A stretch of 64,000 nt of DNA, from assembly GCA_963784575.1 (NCBI GenBank), contig CAWARU010000001.1, forward strand, positions 2,356,001-2,420,000, written 5' to 3'. The notes under the pieces were generated by a model. It did not search any database. It was not told where the DNA came from and saw only the letters and a program-made list of their open reading frames with translations. The DNA comes from CAWARU01 sp963784575. Lineage in GTDB: Bacteria > Pseudomonadota > Gammaproteobacteria > UBA6186 > Azoamicaceae. This document shows, in pieces, positions 36,687-44,438 of this stretch. Position 1 is the stretch's first letter; the number at the start of each line of letters is the position of its first letter. The position numbers and the translations under genes were made by a program.

Positions 36687-39533
36687 TTATCCGGGTCTTT
36701 GTCCTTGTCCGCGATCTCTCCGTGCACCCTCTTCTCCTTCTTGCTCCCTCTCTTCACCTACTACCGCACTTATCATCGGTCCTTCATTCGCAATTGCACG
36801 ACCAAGTTCTCTTGCAAAACCCGGATCTGGTGGTGCTTGAGTAAATTTTGCTGCACCAGGCGTAAAGCGAACTGCATATTCAGTAGTCGGGACAAGATCT
36901 AATTGCTTTTCTAAATGACCCTGAGGAAATCCTTGATGTGCAAGCCGTACTTGTCGCATCGTTTCATCTTCTCTCATAATCAGTTCAGGAGCACTTTCTT
37001 TAAATGATGCTGCCTGTGCTGCAGTAAAATTATGCCAGGAACAATTTCCAGATTGTTGTATTGGCATAATAGGAGATTGTGTTTGATCTGCTATTGGCGT
37101 AAGTCCTCTAGGGCGATACATAGCGTCCACAGCGAACATTTCAGGAGCCCTTTGAATTTCCAAAAGTTTACTTATGTATTCATTTAGAGCGGGTGATGTT
37201 ATTGGGACAGGTTCAAATGAATAAGTATGCACAAAATCAGCATTTGCTTCATATCTTGTATGATAAAAACTTGGATCGTACCCTCCGTTATAAATTCTTA
37301 TGGTAATTTGGTCGTTGTGTCTTTCAAATCGATGAGCTGTTGCATGGCCCGGTGCGCCCGACCAACCAGTGGAAAGAATTTGGCTGCCTCCATCTGAAAG
37401 TTTTCTTATTCGTTCAAGAAAATCACTTGTTAACTGTAAGACTGTACCAAACGGCGTGAATGTACGATCATCAAAAATTCTATGCTCTATGTTAAAATTG
37501 TTATAGTCTTCAACGATAGCATGTATTAAGGCATCATTTCTAACTTCAGAGCTTTCACAAAGCGCTATACAGTGGGCATACATTTTGTGCCTTATGGCTT
37601 CACCAGGTGAAGCTCCTTGTAAGTTAGTGACAACGGCATGAGGAAGATCAACAGCCATACCTGCAACTTGGTCTTCTGGCACAACAATACGTCCTCCACC
37701 TATAAGAGCATCTGGTGAAGAATATTCAAATCCCAATTCTCCTCTAACATGTCCCAATTGCTTTGAGATTCTGTCAACAACTGCCAAAGGTGCATCAGGT
37801 TTGTCTCTTGAAATACTATATAAAGTTTCCTTTTCAACACCTCTGAGCAGTTCCTTAAGATGCGGTACGTTTATGTCTTGTCCTGATAGTTTTTTTGCTA
37901 AATTTTCAAGGCGATCATCGGTAAAAAATACATCTATATCTGCCCGAGAATTTGTTAATCTGGCCTCGTCTAATCTTTTAATTTCAGCCTCCAATACTCT
38001 TCGATTTTTGGCTTTACTACCTTGTTGCGACATTTTAGCTAGAAGCGCCTCTTTTTCTTGCTCTTTTCGCATTTCTTTGTGAGATTTTTCATCTCTATCA
38101 GTCTTTCTCTCTATTGATTCTCTCTCTTTGCTTGATTCATCTCTAATTTCTACCTCTTCCTCCCTTCTCTTATCATCATCAGAAATTTGATGCAATTTTG
38201 CATCTCTTTGTTTTTTTCGTTTCTCATCTATTTTTTCTGCACTTAATTTCTCTTTTTTTCTTTGATCAGGTTTTTGATTCATATTCTGTTTATATCTAAC
38301 TGTGCTTTGCATTCCACCCATTATTGCACCCAAAGTTCCTGCCTGTGCTGCTGCGCCAGCGACACCGTCTGTCCATGATTTTTGCTGGCCAGTTGCTTTT
38401 TCAACAGCATTCGTTGCTAATTTTGTCGCAGCACCACTTGCTGCACCAATAAAGCCTCCGGCGATGGCACCATTGAGTGCTGCATTTCCTTCACTTGTCG
38501 CCAGCAAACTCACTATTTCAATTTGTTTAATTGCAACAGCAGAGGTTAAACTTGAAATATTACCTGCAACAGCGCCTGAGAGTGCGTTTCTTGCAAGTTC
38601 TTTAGGTCTCAAGTCTTGTTGCAAAGATTCAAAATTAAACCTGGGTAATTCACCCCTAATTATTGGCGTAACGATATGTTTATTAACAAGTGGCGTTAGG
38701 ACACCCAAAGCAGCACTGGATGCTGTTCGTTGTGCAAATGTTGTTAAAGGATTCATCATAGAGCTTGCAGCACCCGCGGTTGATGCACTAGGTACTACTC
38801 CCATGACTGCTCCTACTGCGAAACTTGCTCCAGCTTGTTTCAAACAATGATCGTAGTTGATCTCTGATTCCGGAGTTGAAAGGGAATATTGCATTGTGTT
38901 TAAGCCAGAACTCAGCAAGCCAGAAACAAGTGGTGTAGCAACTCCCGGGTATGCAACAGAAATTCCTGCACCTAATGCGACTTGACTTGCCCCAAAAGCA
39001 AAAGTATAAAACTTATGCTTAACACCTCCTTCAATACGAACATGTACGTGGACATCGCCTGTTGAAACAGTTAAATAACAGCTTTCCGAGAGTGCATTTC
39101 TTAACCAGCTAATCATTTCTTCATTGGAACAATCGATTATCGAATTCATTCCTTTTACAAAAAAAGCCTGTTGTGTAGACCCTTCATTATCTGTCATTGT
39201 TGCTCTAATGAAACCTGTATCATCAGCAAATATGGTAACCAGGTATTGGGTATTCACGGTTTTTTTACTTACAAGTATTGTTCTATTTTCTGATAATTCT
39301 ACTGACACCGTTTTCAAAGCAATATGAGATTTCAACTTGTCACCGTCTTTTAATCTAATTTTTTTAGGTCCATTTTTGAAGCTATATTGTTGAAAAAATA
39401 ATCCCCCTTTATCTGATAATTCGGAAGGAATTTTTTCACTTCCGGCAGAAATATAAATCTTGGGTCCCGCAGTGCTTGTTAAGCTTGAATCCCTTAAAAC
39501 ATCTGCAGCATCAGTTCGTTGTCTTTTAGGCAT
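36687..39533 (-). CDS. Large effector-like protein with possible His-Cys hydrolase C-terminus
   Basis: 948 residues; ATG with AGGAG eight bases upstream. The layout is: basic N-terminus (MPKRQRTD) and a beta-rich domain to about 175; an Ala/Gly-rich hydrophobic region (about 180-420) with repeated G-A-x-x-G helices that may enter membranes; a highly charged Lys/Glu coiled coil (about 425-530); then a globular C-terminal part. The latter contains GHATAHRFER (His730) followed by RIYNGGYD and, about 100 residues later, QQSGNCSWHNF (Cys831). A His, an Asn/Asp and a later Cys in this order recall cysteine hydrolases of bacterial effectors; the assignment is inference. The tail is Glu/Arg/Gly-rich. 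No signal peptide is seen. Family not recognised. Confidence 0.7.
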   Translation of the reverse strand: MPKRQRTDAADVLRDSSLTSTAGPKIYISAGSEKIPSELSDKGGLFFQQYSFKNGPKKIRLKDGDKLKSHIALKTVSVELSENRTILVSKKTVNTQYLVTIFADDTGFIRATMTDNEGSTQQAFFVKGMNSIIDCSNEEMISWLRNALSESCYLTVSTGDVHVHVRIEGGVKHKFYTFAFGASQVALGAGISVAYPGVATPLVSGLLSSGLNTMQYSLSTPESEINYDHCLKQAGASFAVGAVMGVVPSASTAGAASSMMNPLTTFAQRTASSAALGVLTPLVNKHIVTPIIRGELPRFNFESLQQDLRPKELARNALSGAVAGNISSLTSAVAIKQIEIVSLLATSEGNAALNGAIAGGFIGAASGAATKLATNAVEKATGQQKSWTDGVAGAAAQAGTLGAIMGGMQSTVRYKQNMNQKPDQRKKEKLSAEKIDEKRKKQRDAKLHQISDDDKRREEEVEIRDESSKERESIERKTDRDEKSHKEMRKEQEKEALLAKMSQQGSKAKNRRVLEAEIKRLDEARLTNSRADIDVFFTDDRLENLAKKLSGQDINVPHLKELLRGVEKETLYSISRDKPDAPLAVVDRISKQLGHVRGELGFEYSSPDALIGGGRIVVPEDQVAGMAVDLPHAVVTNLQGASPGEAIRHKMYAHCIALCESSEVRNDALIHAIVEDYNNFNIEHRIFDDRTFTPFGTVLQLTSDFLERIRKLSDGGSQILSTGWSGAPGHATAHRFERHNDQITIRIYNGGYDPSFYHTRYEANADFVHTYSFEPVPITSPALNEYISKLLEIQRAPEMFAVDAMYRPRGLTPIADQTQSPIMPIQQSGNCSWHNFTAAQAASFKESAPELIMREDETMRQVRLAHQGFPQGHLEKQLDLVPTTEYAVRFTPGAAKFTQAPPDPGFARELGRAIANEGPMISAVVGEEREQEGEEGARRDRGQGQRPG

Positions 39534-39710
39534 AAGTTTGACTCCTGAACTAAAGTTAATAGAAAAACCTAATTTGGTATAAGTAATTTACTAATTGTTA
39601 CTTACATACAAAACTTAAAATGAGAATATCAAAAAAAACCTCATTAATCAAAAAATGTTCTTGTAAAATCCTATCTTAGCGCCCAATATTATGATGTATT
39701 TGAAAAACTT

Positions 39711-39782
39711 GATTAGGTGATTAGGTGATTAGGTGATTAGGTGATTAGGTGATTAGGTGATTAGGTGATTAGGTGATTAGGT
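39711..39782 (+). repeat. 8-bp tandem repeat, nine copies
   Basis: Nine perfect copies of GATTAGGT in a row. It lies 177 bases upstream of the start of the large minus-strand gene, in its promoter-side gap. A partial copy (AATTAGGTGATTAG) occurs again near 42473. The unit is not a multiple of three and short enough to change number by slippage. Sequence right of it (39784-39939) is coding-like in one frame without a start. Confidence 0.9.
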
Positions 39783-39939
39783 GCCCATCATTGGATTTAG
39801 CAGATGAAGTGAAGCAGCTGCAACTTCCTTTTGAATGCGAATACCTGCTATGGAAATTGGTTTCAATGGACAGAGCACTGTATCAACTGGAAATGTTCGG
39901 ATATATGCTAAATGTTCAGAAATCTTCCATAACTAGAAT

Positions 39940-40173
39940 TTACATAATCAGACATGAAGATTCTTCGGAAGGGTTTCTGTCAGGATCGCCACCAAGTGCT
40001 TCAATTTTCGACTTTAATGTTCTCTCTTTTTGGTTCCCATTGTTCACATTGACAGCATGACGCAATGGTGTATCCCCATCGCAATCTACTTGGTGGTATC
40101 CAAGAGGAGCCCGGTTTTTCGGAAGCGGGACTATGTTAATATTTATCAGCCATTGAGTTACCCATTGAGTCAT
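39940..40173 (-). CDS. Short ankyrin-like protein ending in a CaaX-like box
   Basis: 77 residues. The ATG lies inside the end of the WD40 gene (38-base overlap, different frame). Residues about 31-70 fit one ankyrin repeat (CDGDTPLRHAV near 32, then LGGDPDRNP). The last four residues are CLIM, a canonical CaaX prenylation pattern (Cys, two aliphatics, Met) preceded by Ser-Ser. Bacterial effectors such as Legionella AnkB use such a box to be lipidated by the host and anchored to membranes. It may be a coupled small gene or the frameshifted tail of the WD40 protein. Both readings are inference. Confidence 0.5.
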   Translation of the reverse strand: MTQWVTQWLININIVPLPKNRAPLGYHQVDCDGDTPLRHAVNVNNGNQKERTLKSKIEALGGDPDRNPSEESSCLIM

Positions 40174-40990
40174 TTGTTACTTTTTTCCAAACGATAATCA
40201 TACCATCTGCAGAACCGCTTGCAAAATGTTGTTCATCAAGTGCGAGTAAGCAAATCACTTCTCGGCTATGGCCTTGAAGCGTTTGTATACAATTAGAACC
40301 TTGCCAAATTCGAATTGTTGTATCATAACTTGCACTGACCAATTTCCCATCGGCTAATACAATCAGGGCTCTTACTGCACCGGTGTGGCCTGTTAATATT
40401 TGTGGAACACTTTTATTCCAAACTCGAATAGTCCGGTCATGTGAACCACTTATTAAGATTCCCTCGGGGCTTTCTGTTAAAGCATATATTGGTTCTGTAT
40501 GCCCGTAAAGTGTAGCAACATTTCGATAACCATCCCATAATTTGATAGTGGCGTCTCTAGATGTGCTCGCTAATAATTTCCTAGATAAAAATATTAAGTT
40601 TTGTATGGGTGCGTCGTGGGCTTGCATGCTATGAATAAGACCATTTTGATTCCAAAACTTAATTGTCCTATCGTGTGAGCCACTGATAATCAATCCATCG
40701 TTCACGGTTAATGCAGAAATATAATCAGAGTGACCAATTAAGGTTTTTTCACATTTGCCAGCAGCCCATATCTTGATTGTGTTGTCTTCAGAGCCGCTGA
40801 CAATACAATTGCCAAGAGACTTCACTGAAAAAACACCTTTTTTGTGTCCCTTAAGTGTTAAAACACGATTTCCTTGATACCAAAATTTAATTGTTTTATC
40901 AGCCGAGCTGCTGATTAAATAATTAGAATTATAACATAAGCTAAAGACACCCATTAAGTGTCCTAAATATTTCTTGTATATTTCAAACAC
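40136..40990 (-). CDS. WD40 repeat protein, seven blades
   Basis: 284 residues made of seven WD40 repeats, each with a GH dipeptide about 25-30 residues before a D-x-T-I-K-x-W type end (ADKTIKFW, EDNTIKIW, HDRTIKFW, RDATIKLW, HDRTIRVW, YDTTIRIW, ADGMIIVW). Seven blades would close one beta-propeller. Such proteins bind other proteins; in bacteria this compact, single-domain form is unusual and is found often in host-associated species. No signal peptide. It begins directly after the aminopeptidase stop (one base apart), so the two are likely co-transcribed. Confidence 0.92.
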   Translation of the reverse strand: MFEIYKKYLGHLMGVFSLCYNSNYLISSSADKTIKFWYQGNRVLTLKGHKKGVFSVKSLGNCIVSGSEDNTIKIWAAGKCEKTLIGHSDYISALTVNDGLIISGSHDRTIKFWNQNGLIHSMQAHDAPIQNLIFLSRKLLASTSRDATIKLWDGYRNVATLYGHTEPIYALTESPEGILISGSHDRTIRVWNKSVPQILTGHTGAVRALIVLADGKLVSASYDTTIRIWQGSNCIQTLQGHSREVICLLALDEQHFASGSADGMIIVWKKVTNDSMGNSMADKY

Positions 40991-40991
40991 T

Positions 40992-42071
40992 TTATTTAAA
41001 CATTTCTTTTATATAACGAAATACTGCCCTTATTGCCATCGTCTGGCCTCCTTCTTCTCTACCAAGCGTGTTTTGAGTATTCCAGGCCATAAAATCAAAA
41101 TGTACCCAAGGAATGTTTTCTAACACAAATTCATTCAGAAATAATCCAGCCATAATTGCTCCAGCATAGGGAGAAGATCCTGTTGAATTTATCTCACAAA
41201 TATTGTTCTCCAAATATTTCTTGTAGGGTTTATAGAGAGGGAGTTGCCATAGAGGATCATTTTCTTGTTTCCCGTATTCCATTAATGTTTGTGCAAGAGT
41301 TTCGTTATTTGACATGAAAGCAGAAATTTCAGTGCCGACAGCAGCCAATGCTGCACCAGTGAGAGTTGAAAAATCTATCAATAATTGGGGTTTTTCACTA
41401 CAAGCTTCTGTTAATGCATCGGATAGAATTAATCTACCTTCTGCATCAGTACTGCCAACTTCGACTTTTATTCCCTTACGAGTTGTGATGATGTCACCTC
41501 TTTTATAAGCATTGCCTGAGATAACATTATCTACAGCTGGTATTAATAAGCGCAATCGTATTGGAAGATTTGCAGCCATAATCAAATACCCTAGACCAAG
41601 CGCATGAGCTGCACCTGCCATGTCTTTTTTCATTAAATTCATATCATCGGAACGTTTTAAGTCAAGTCCGCCAGAGTCAAAACAAACACCTTTACCGACT
41701 AAGGTGACTTTAGGATTTTCAGGGTCTCCCCAAGTAATATCGATTAAACAGGGAGTTCGACTGCTGGAACGACCCACCATAAATATACTGGGATAATTTT
41801 CAAGCAGCAGTTCACGATCTTTAACTATTTTAATTTGAGCATCAAAACGTGATGTAATGTCCTTCGAGGTATGTGCAATCTCTTCAGGACCCATGTCTTC
41901 GCTCGGTGTATTGATAAGATCTTGTATCAGGTATACTGCCTTCACCATGTTTTCTATAGAATTATAATCTAGATCGTTTGAAATAAAAATTTTAGGATAT
42001 AATTGCGGAATATTTTTGTATTTTTCGAATCGATAAGCACCTATACCCCAAAATGTGAGGGCTTTTCTCAT
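40992..42071 (-). CDS. M17 leucyl aminopeptidase, catalytic part
   Basis: 359 residues with the full M17 catalytic domain: VGKGVCFDSGGLDLK near 125 holds the metal-binding Lys and Asp, MKKDMAGAAH the next Asp, and STDAEGRLILSDAL near 205 the Asp-Glu pair and catalytic Arg. The usual NTDAEGR reads STDAEGR. The protein starts (MRKALTFWGIGAYRFEKY) where intact relatives are already about 100 residues in. The missing part is encoded just upstream in the same frame, separated by two TGA codons (42084 and 42093 region). Together with that piece the total is about 460 residues, the normal length. The enzyme removes N-terminal residues from peptides; whether the isolated part is made and folds is unknown. 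Confidence 0.85.
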   Translation of the reverse strand: MRKALTFWGIGAYRFEKYKNIPQLYPKIFISNDLDYNSIENMVKAVYLIQDLINTPSEDMGPEEIAHTSKDITSRFDAQIKIVKDRELLLENYPSIFMVGRSSSRTPCLIDITWGDPENPKVTLVGKGVCFDSGGLDLKRSDDMNLMKKDMAGAAHALGLGYLIMAANLPIRLRLLIPAVDNVISGNAYKRGDIITTRKGIKVEVGSTDAEGRLILSDALTEACSEKPQLLIDFSTLTGAALAAVGTEISAFMSNNETLAQTLMEYGKQENDPLWQLPLYKPYKKYLENNICEINSTGSSPYAGAIMAGLFLNEFVLENIPWVHFDFMAWNTQNTLGREEGGQTMAIRAVFRYIKEMFK

Positions 42072-42092
42072 AAAATCTCAATCAGCGCCTTG

Positions 42093-42377
42093 TCAATCGA
42101 GGATGTAATGACCTTCGCCAAGAACATTAGGCAATATAGAATATGATGTCACATCATAAAGATGCTCTATTCCAAACAAAATCTTGTCGGGTTTGCCATG
42201 ATCATCTGGAATTAAACAATAACTACCCGCTCTCCCATCATAGCGAGTTTTTTGAATCCATACTTTGGTGCTATAAGTTTGTTCGTTTAGCCATTCTTCA
42301 AATTCTTGTTTTGTCAAAGGGATAATTGGGATACTCTCTTCTAGTGTTTTTGTAAAGCAATTAAGTTCCTTTAACAT
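42093..42377 (-). pseudogene. N-terminal part of the M17 aminopeptidase, cut by in-frame TGA
   Basis: 94 residues that match the small N-terminal domain of M17 proteins of this type (VWIQKTRYDGRAGSYCLIPD then KPDKILFGIE). It is in the same frame as the catalytic part; only seven codons, including two TGA, separate the two. UGA clearly ends other genes in the window, so these are real stops. The gene was probably one reading unit until recently. Confidence 0.7.
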
Positions 42378-42533
42378 GACTTTTCCTATTTAAAACTTTC
42401 GTTCAGTGTCGACATAAATAATATCATGATTAGAGAGGATTTGATGCCTACTGATATCATTTAAAGATAAAGAATTAGGTGATTAGATAACTATCTTGAA
42501 TGCAAAGAATATAAAAAACTACTGAAATTACTA

Positions 42534-42562
42534 TTGATTTTCTAACTTTACTTAAATAATAT
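42534..42562 (+). promoter_or_regulatory. Sigma70-like promoter for the precursor peptide gene
   Basis: TTGATT (42534-42539) and TAATAT (42557-42562) with a 17-base spacer. Transcription would begin near 42569, giving a leader of about 33 bases that ends in the ribosome site AGGGAGGAGA at 42591-42600, one base before the ATG. Confidence 0.5.
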
Positions 42563-42601
42563 TAAATTGTCTAAATAAATGAGTAAACCCAGGGAGGAGA
42601 C

Positions 42602-42787
42602 ATGAACGATCGCGAAGTTGATATGAAAAATCTAACAGACTCAAGCACTTCTTCAGATAATAGCCTGACCTCAATAAGTTGTACCGAGGATCCAGGCGTT
42701 ATAGTTTATGAAAAACCAAGTTTTGTTTTCTGTGATGAACATCCATCTGGAAAGCTTGGGGCAAATAATTGCTGCAGTAAATGTTAG
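42602..42787 (+). CDS. Putative Cys-rich RiPP precursor peptide
   Basis: 61 residues with a very strong purine-rich ribosome site (AGGGAGGAGA), though unusually close to the ATG. The first about 31 residues are acidic and rich in Ser, Thr and Asp, as leader peptides often are (MNDREVDMKN, then DSSTSSDNS). The rest is distinct: YEKPSFVFCDEHPSGKLG and the end ANNCCSKC. Cys are at 27, 44, 57, 58 and 61, so the last residue is Cys. No signal peptide. It is followed by a perfect hairpin and by two radical SAM enzymes with PqqD-like domains, an exporter and a hydrolase, which is the layout of a peptide modified after translation. I know no matching precursor family; role is inferred from context. 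Confidence 0.7.
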   Translation: MNDREVDMKNLTDSSTSSDNSLTSISCTEDPGVIVYEKPSFVFCDEHPSGKLGANNCCSKC

Positions 42788-42800
42788 AATGAGTTCTATA

Positions 42801-42837
42801 AACTGGGGAATATCAATACCCTTGATATTCCCCAGTT
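42801..42837 (+). terminator. Perfect 16-bp hairpin after the precursor gene
   Basis: Arms AACTGGGGAATATCAA and its exact complement flank a five-base loop (TACCC). It begins 14 bases after the precursor stop. The T-run after it is poor (CATCATTTAAC), so it is more likely a leaky terminator or an RNA-stabilising 3' end that raises precursor over enzyme expression. Confidence 0.7.
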
Positions 42838-42892
42838 CATCATTTAACTTGGCAAACATAACTGTTCAGGCACAGGAGATTCGCTTTGGAAA

Positions 42893-43010
42893 AACGTCCA
42901 GATTTGAGGCAAGGTTGCTTTAAAAATTCAACAAAACAGCGGAGTTTACACATAGTAAATGAGCAATTTTTGTTGAATTTTTAATGCGAGATTGCCCAAA
43001 GATGGGCGTT
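42893..43010. repeat. Imperfect 118-base palindromic element
   Basis: An inner perfect 15-bp stem (42922-42936 with 42968-42982, AAAAATTCAACAAAA) encloses a 31-base centre; outside it the arms at 42893-42912 and 42992-43010 are again largely complementary (AACGTCCA against TGGGCGTT, TTGAGGCAA against TTGCCCAA). This is the form of a dispersed hairpin repeat or small MITE. It sits between the precursor and the first enzyme gene and would fold strongly in the mRNA. The ATG at 42984 lies in it and is not a credible start. Confidence 0.65.
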
Positions 43011-43058
43011 CCAGGGCAGTGCGGGAACGATTGCAGGAAATCTACTGAAGGACGCTTT

Positions 43059-44438
43059 ATGTCAGAAACTACTATCAGCTTTAATCACAAGGAAGTTGCC
43101 TTTAGGAACCTTTACAACACTGGTATGTTGATGTATAAGGGTGATTTATATGAAGTTGAAAAGCTGGGTTTAGATCTTATATCTAAAATAAAAAATAAAA
43201 ATACGACTATTGCCGAACTCGGACATTATATAAGTCAAAAATACAATATTAGCATTGAAAACTCGATAGAAGATGTATCCGTTTTCATAAATGCGCTTTT
43301 TGAGACCGGTCTCATATTAATCGATGGTAAAAAAGTAATTATAAAATCGAACGGTCAGATCACAGATGAAAAAAATAGAATGAAAAGAAACGATGAGTTT
43401 GGATACTCAAAGTGTTGGGCGCTTGCGAAAAGAAATCAGGTACCACTTAAATGTAAATTTAATACCACTTATCGTTGTAATATTGCTTGCAAATATTGCT
43501 ATAACGGAGAAAGACCTGGTATTCCAGGCGGCGATAATTATGCTAAAAAAACAGAATTATCATTAACAGAAATAGATAATCTGTTCCAAGAAATGTATGG
43601 TTTAGGGACATTTTTCTTTGATTTTGCGGGAGGCGAGCCTTTTGCAAGACAGGATTTTGATGAAATTTTATCTTTGACAGATAAGTATGAATTTGCGGTT
43701 GAAATTTCAACCAATGGCACTTATGTGAAAGAGGATGTTGCTAAAAGGTTATCAGAACACCGAATTCAACTCGTTGTTGTATCTATGTTTAGCCCAAATT
43801 CTAGCATTCACGACGCTTTTACTCAAGTAGATGGTACATTCAAACGTGCCTGTAATGGAATAGAGTTATTGCTAAAACATGGAATTGAAGTGGGCGTTAG
43901 ATGTTCCATAAATAAATCAAATTTCGCACAATGGAAAGAGTTAAGAAATTTAGTATTGGGCTGGGGGGCCAGGTATTTTCCACATACTCAGGTACATTTA
44001 TCAAGTGATCGCAAAGTAGATACGCGTCATTTACGCTTAGACAACGATCAACTCAAAGAAATCTTTGATGAAGGAATAACATTAAATGAGAATCAAAGAT
44101 GTGAAGTCGGTTTTGCGCGGGTTGATATTATGCCAAACGGTGATGTTGCTCTCTGCTCGTTACTTACCCATCCCCTAGGAAATATTCGAGAACAATCGTT
44201 TGAAACAATATGGAAAGAATCTAAAAATTTAAATACTGTCAGAACACTCTTAGGAGGAGAAGTAAATAGTTGTTCTGGTTGTAAGTCTTTCGGTGAAGAT
44301 GTCTACAGGTGTACCGCTGATGCGTTGTTTGATGATGGTGCATTTAACGTTCCTTCTTCAGAAGCCATTCGAGTAATTCGAGCATATGAAAACACAGCAA
44401 AACAGTCCTCTCATGGAGAACTTAGCAAACAAGCTTGA
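43059..44438 (+). CDS. Radical SAM/SPASM peptide-modifying enzyme with PqqD-like N-terminus
   Basis: The start is ATG 43059 (MSETTISFNH) with GAAGGA upstream; the frame is open to 42984 but that part is inside a palindromic repeat. The protein is 459 residues. Residues about 10-90 resemble a PqqD-type recognition domain that binds leader peptides (LYEVEKLGLDLISKI then EDVSVFINALFETGLI). The radical SAM core has CNIACKYCYNG, with the C-x3-C-x2-C of the [4Fe-4S] cluster, and FAGGEPFARQDF. The SPASM end has CEVGFARVDIMPNGDVALC, then CSGC and YRC, enough Cys for auxiliary clusters. It should open S-adenosylmethionine to a radical and crosslink, epimerise or otherwise alter the precursor. The exact reaction cannot be told from sequence. 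The end overlaps the next gene by about 50 bases. Confidence 0.9.
   Translation: MSETTISFNHKEVAFRNLYNTGMLMYKGDLYEVEKLGLDLISKIKNKNTTIAELGHYISQKYNISIENSIEDVSVFINALFETGLILIDGKKVIIKSNGQITDEKNRMKRNDEFGYSKCWALAKRNQVPLKCKFNTTYRCNIACKYCYNGERPGIPGGDNYAKKTELSLTEIDNLFQEMYGLGTFFFDFAGGEPFARQDFDEILSLTDKYEFAVEISTNGTYVKEDVAKRLSEHRIQLVVVSMFSPNSSIHDAFTQVDGTFKRACNGIELLLKHGIEVGVRCSINKSNFAQWKELRNLVLGWGARYFPHTQVHLSSDRKVDTRHLRLDNDQLKEIFDEGITLNENQRCEVGFARVDIMPNGDVALCSLLTHPLGNIREQSFETIWKESKNLNTVRTLLGGEVNSCSGCKSFGEDVYRCTADALFDDGAFNVPSSEAIRVIRAYENTAKQSSHGELSKQA

Noticed and set aside
38302..38850. Plus-strand frame of 182 residues inside the large effector-like gene
   Set aside because: It is the shadow of the Ala/Gly-rich segment on the opposite strand, with no ribosome site or family features.
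39711..39782. CRISPR array
   Set aside because: The unit is 8 bp with no spacers, so it is a simple tandem repeat.
39773..40060. Plus-strand gene of 95 residues
   Set aside because: Its GTG start lies in the tandem repeat, it has no ribosome site and no family match, and it runs antisense over the ankyrin-like frame.
42075..42098. TGA read as selenocysteine or a sense codon in the aminopeptidase
   Set aside because: TGA ends several clearly intact genes here, relatives have no Cys or selenocysteine at this place, and two stops occur together.
42984..43058. ATG 42984 as start of the first radical SAM gene
   Set aside because: It lies inside a palindromic repeat without a ribosome site; ATG 43059 has GAAGGA upstream and begins the PqqD-like region.
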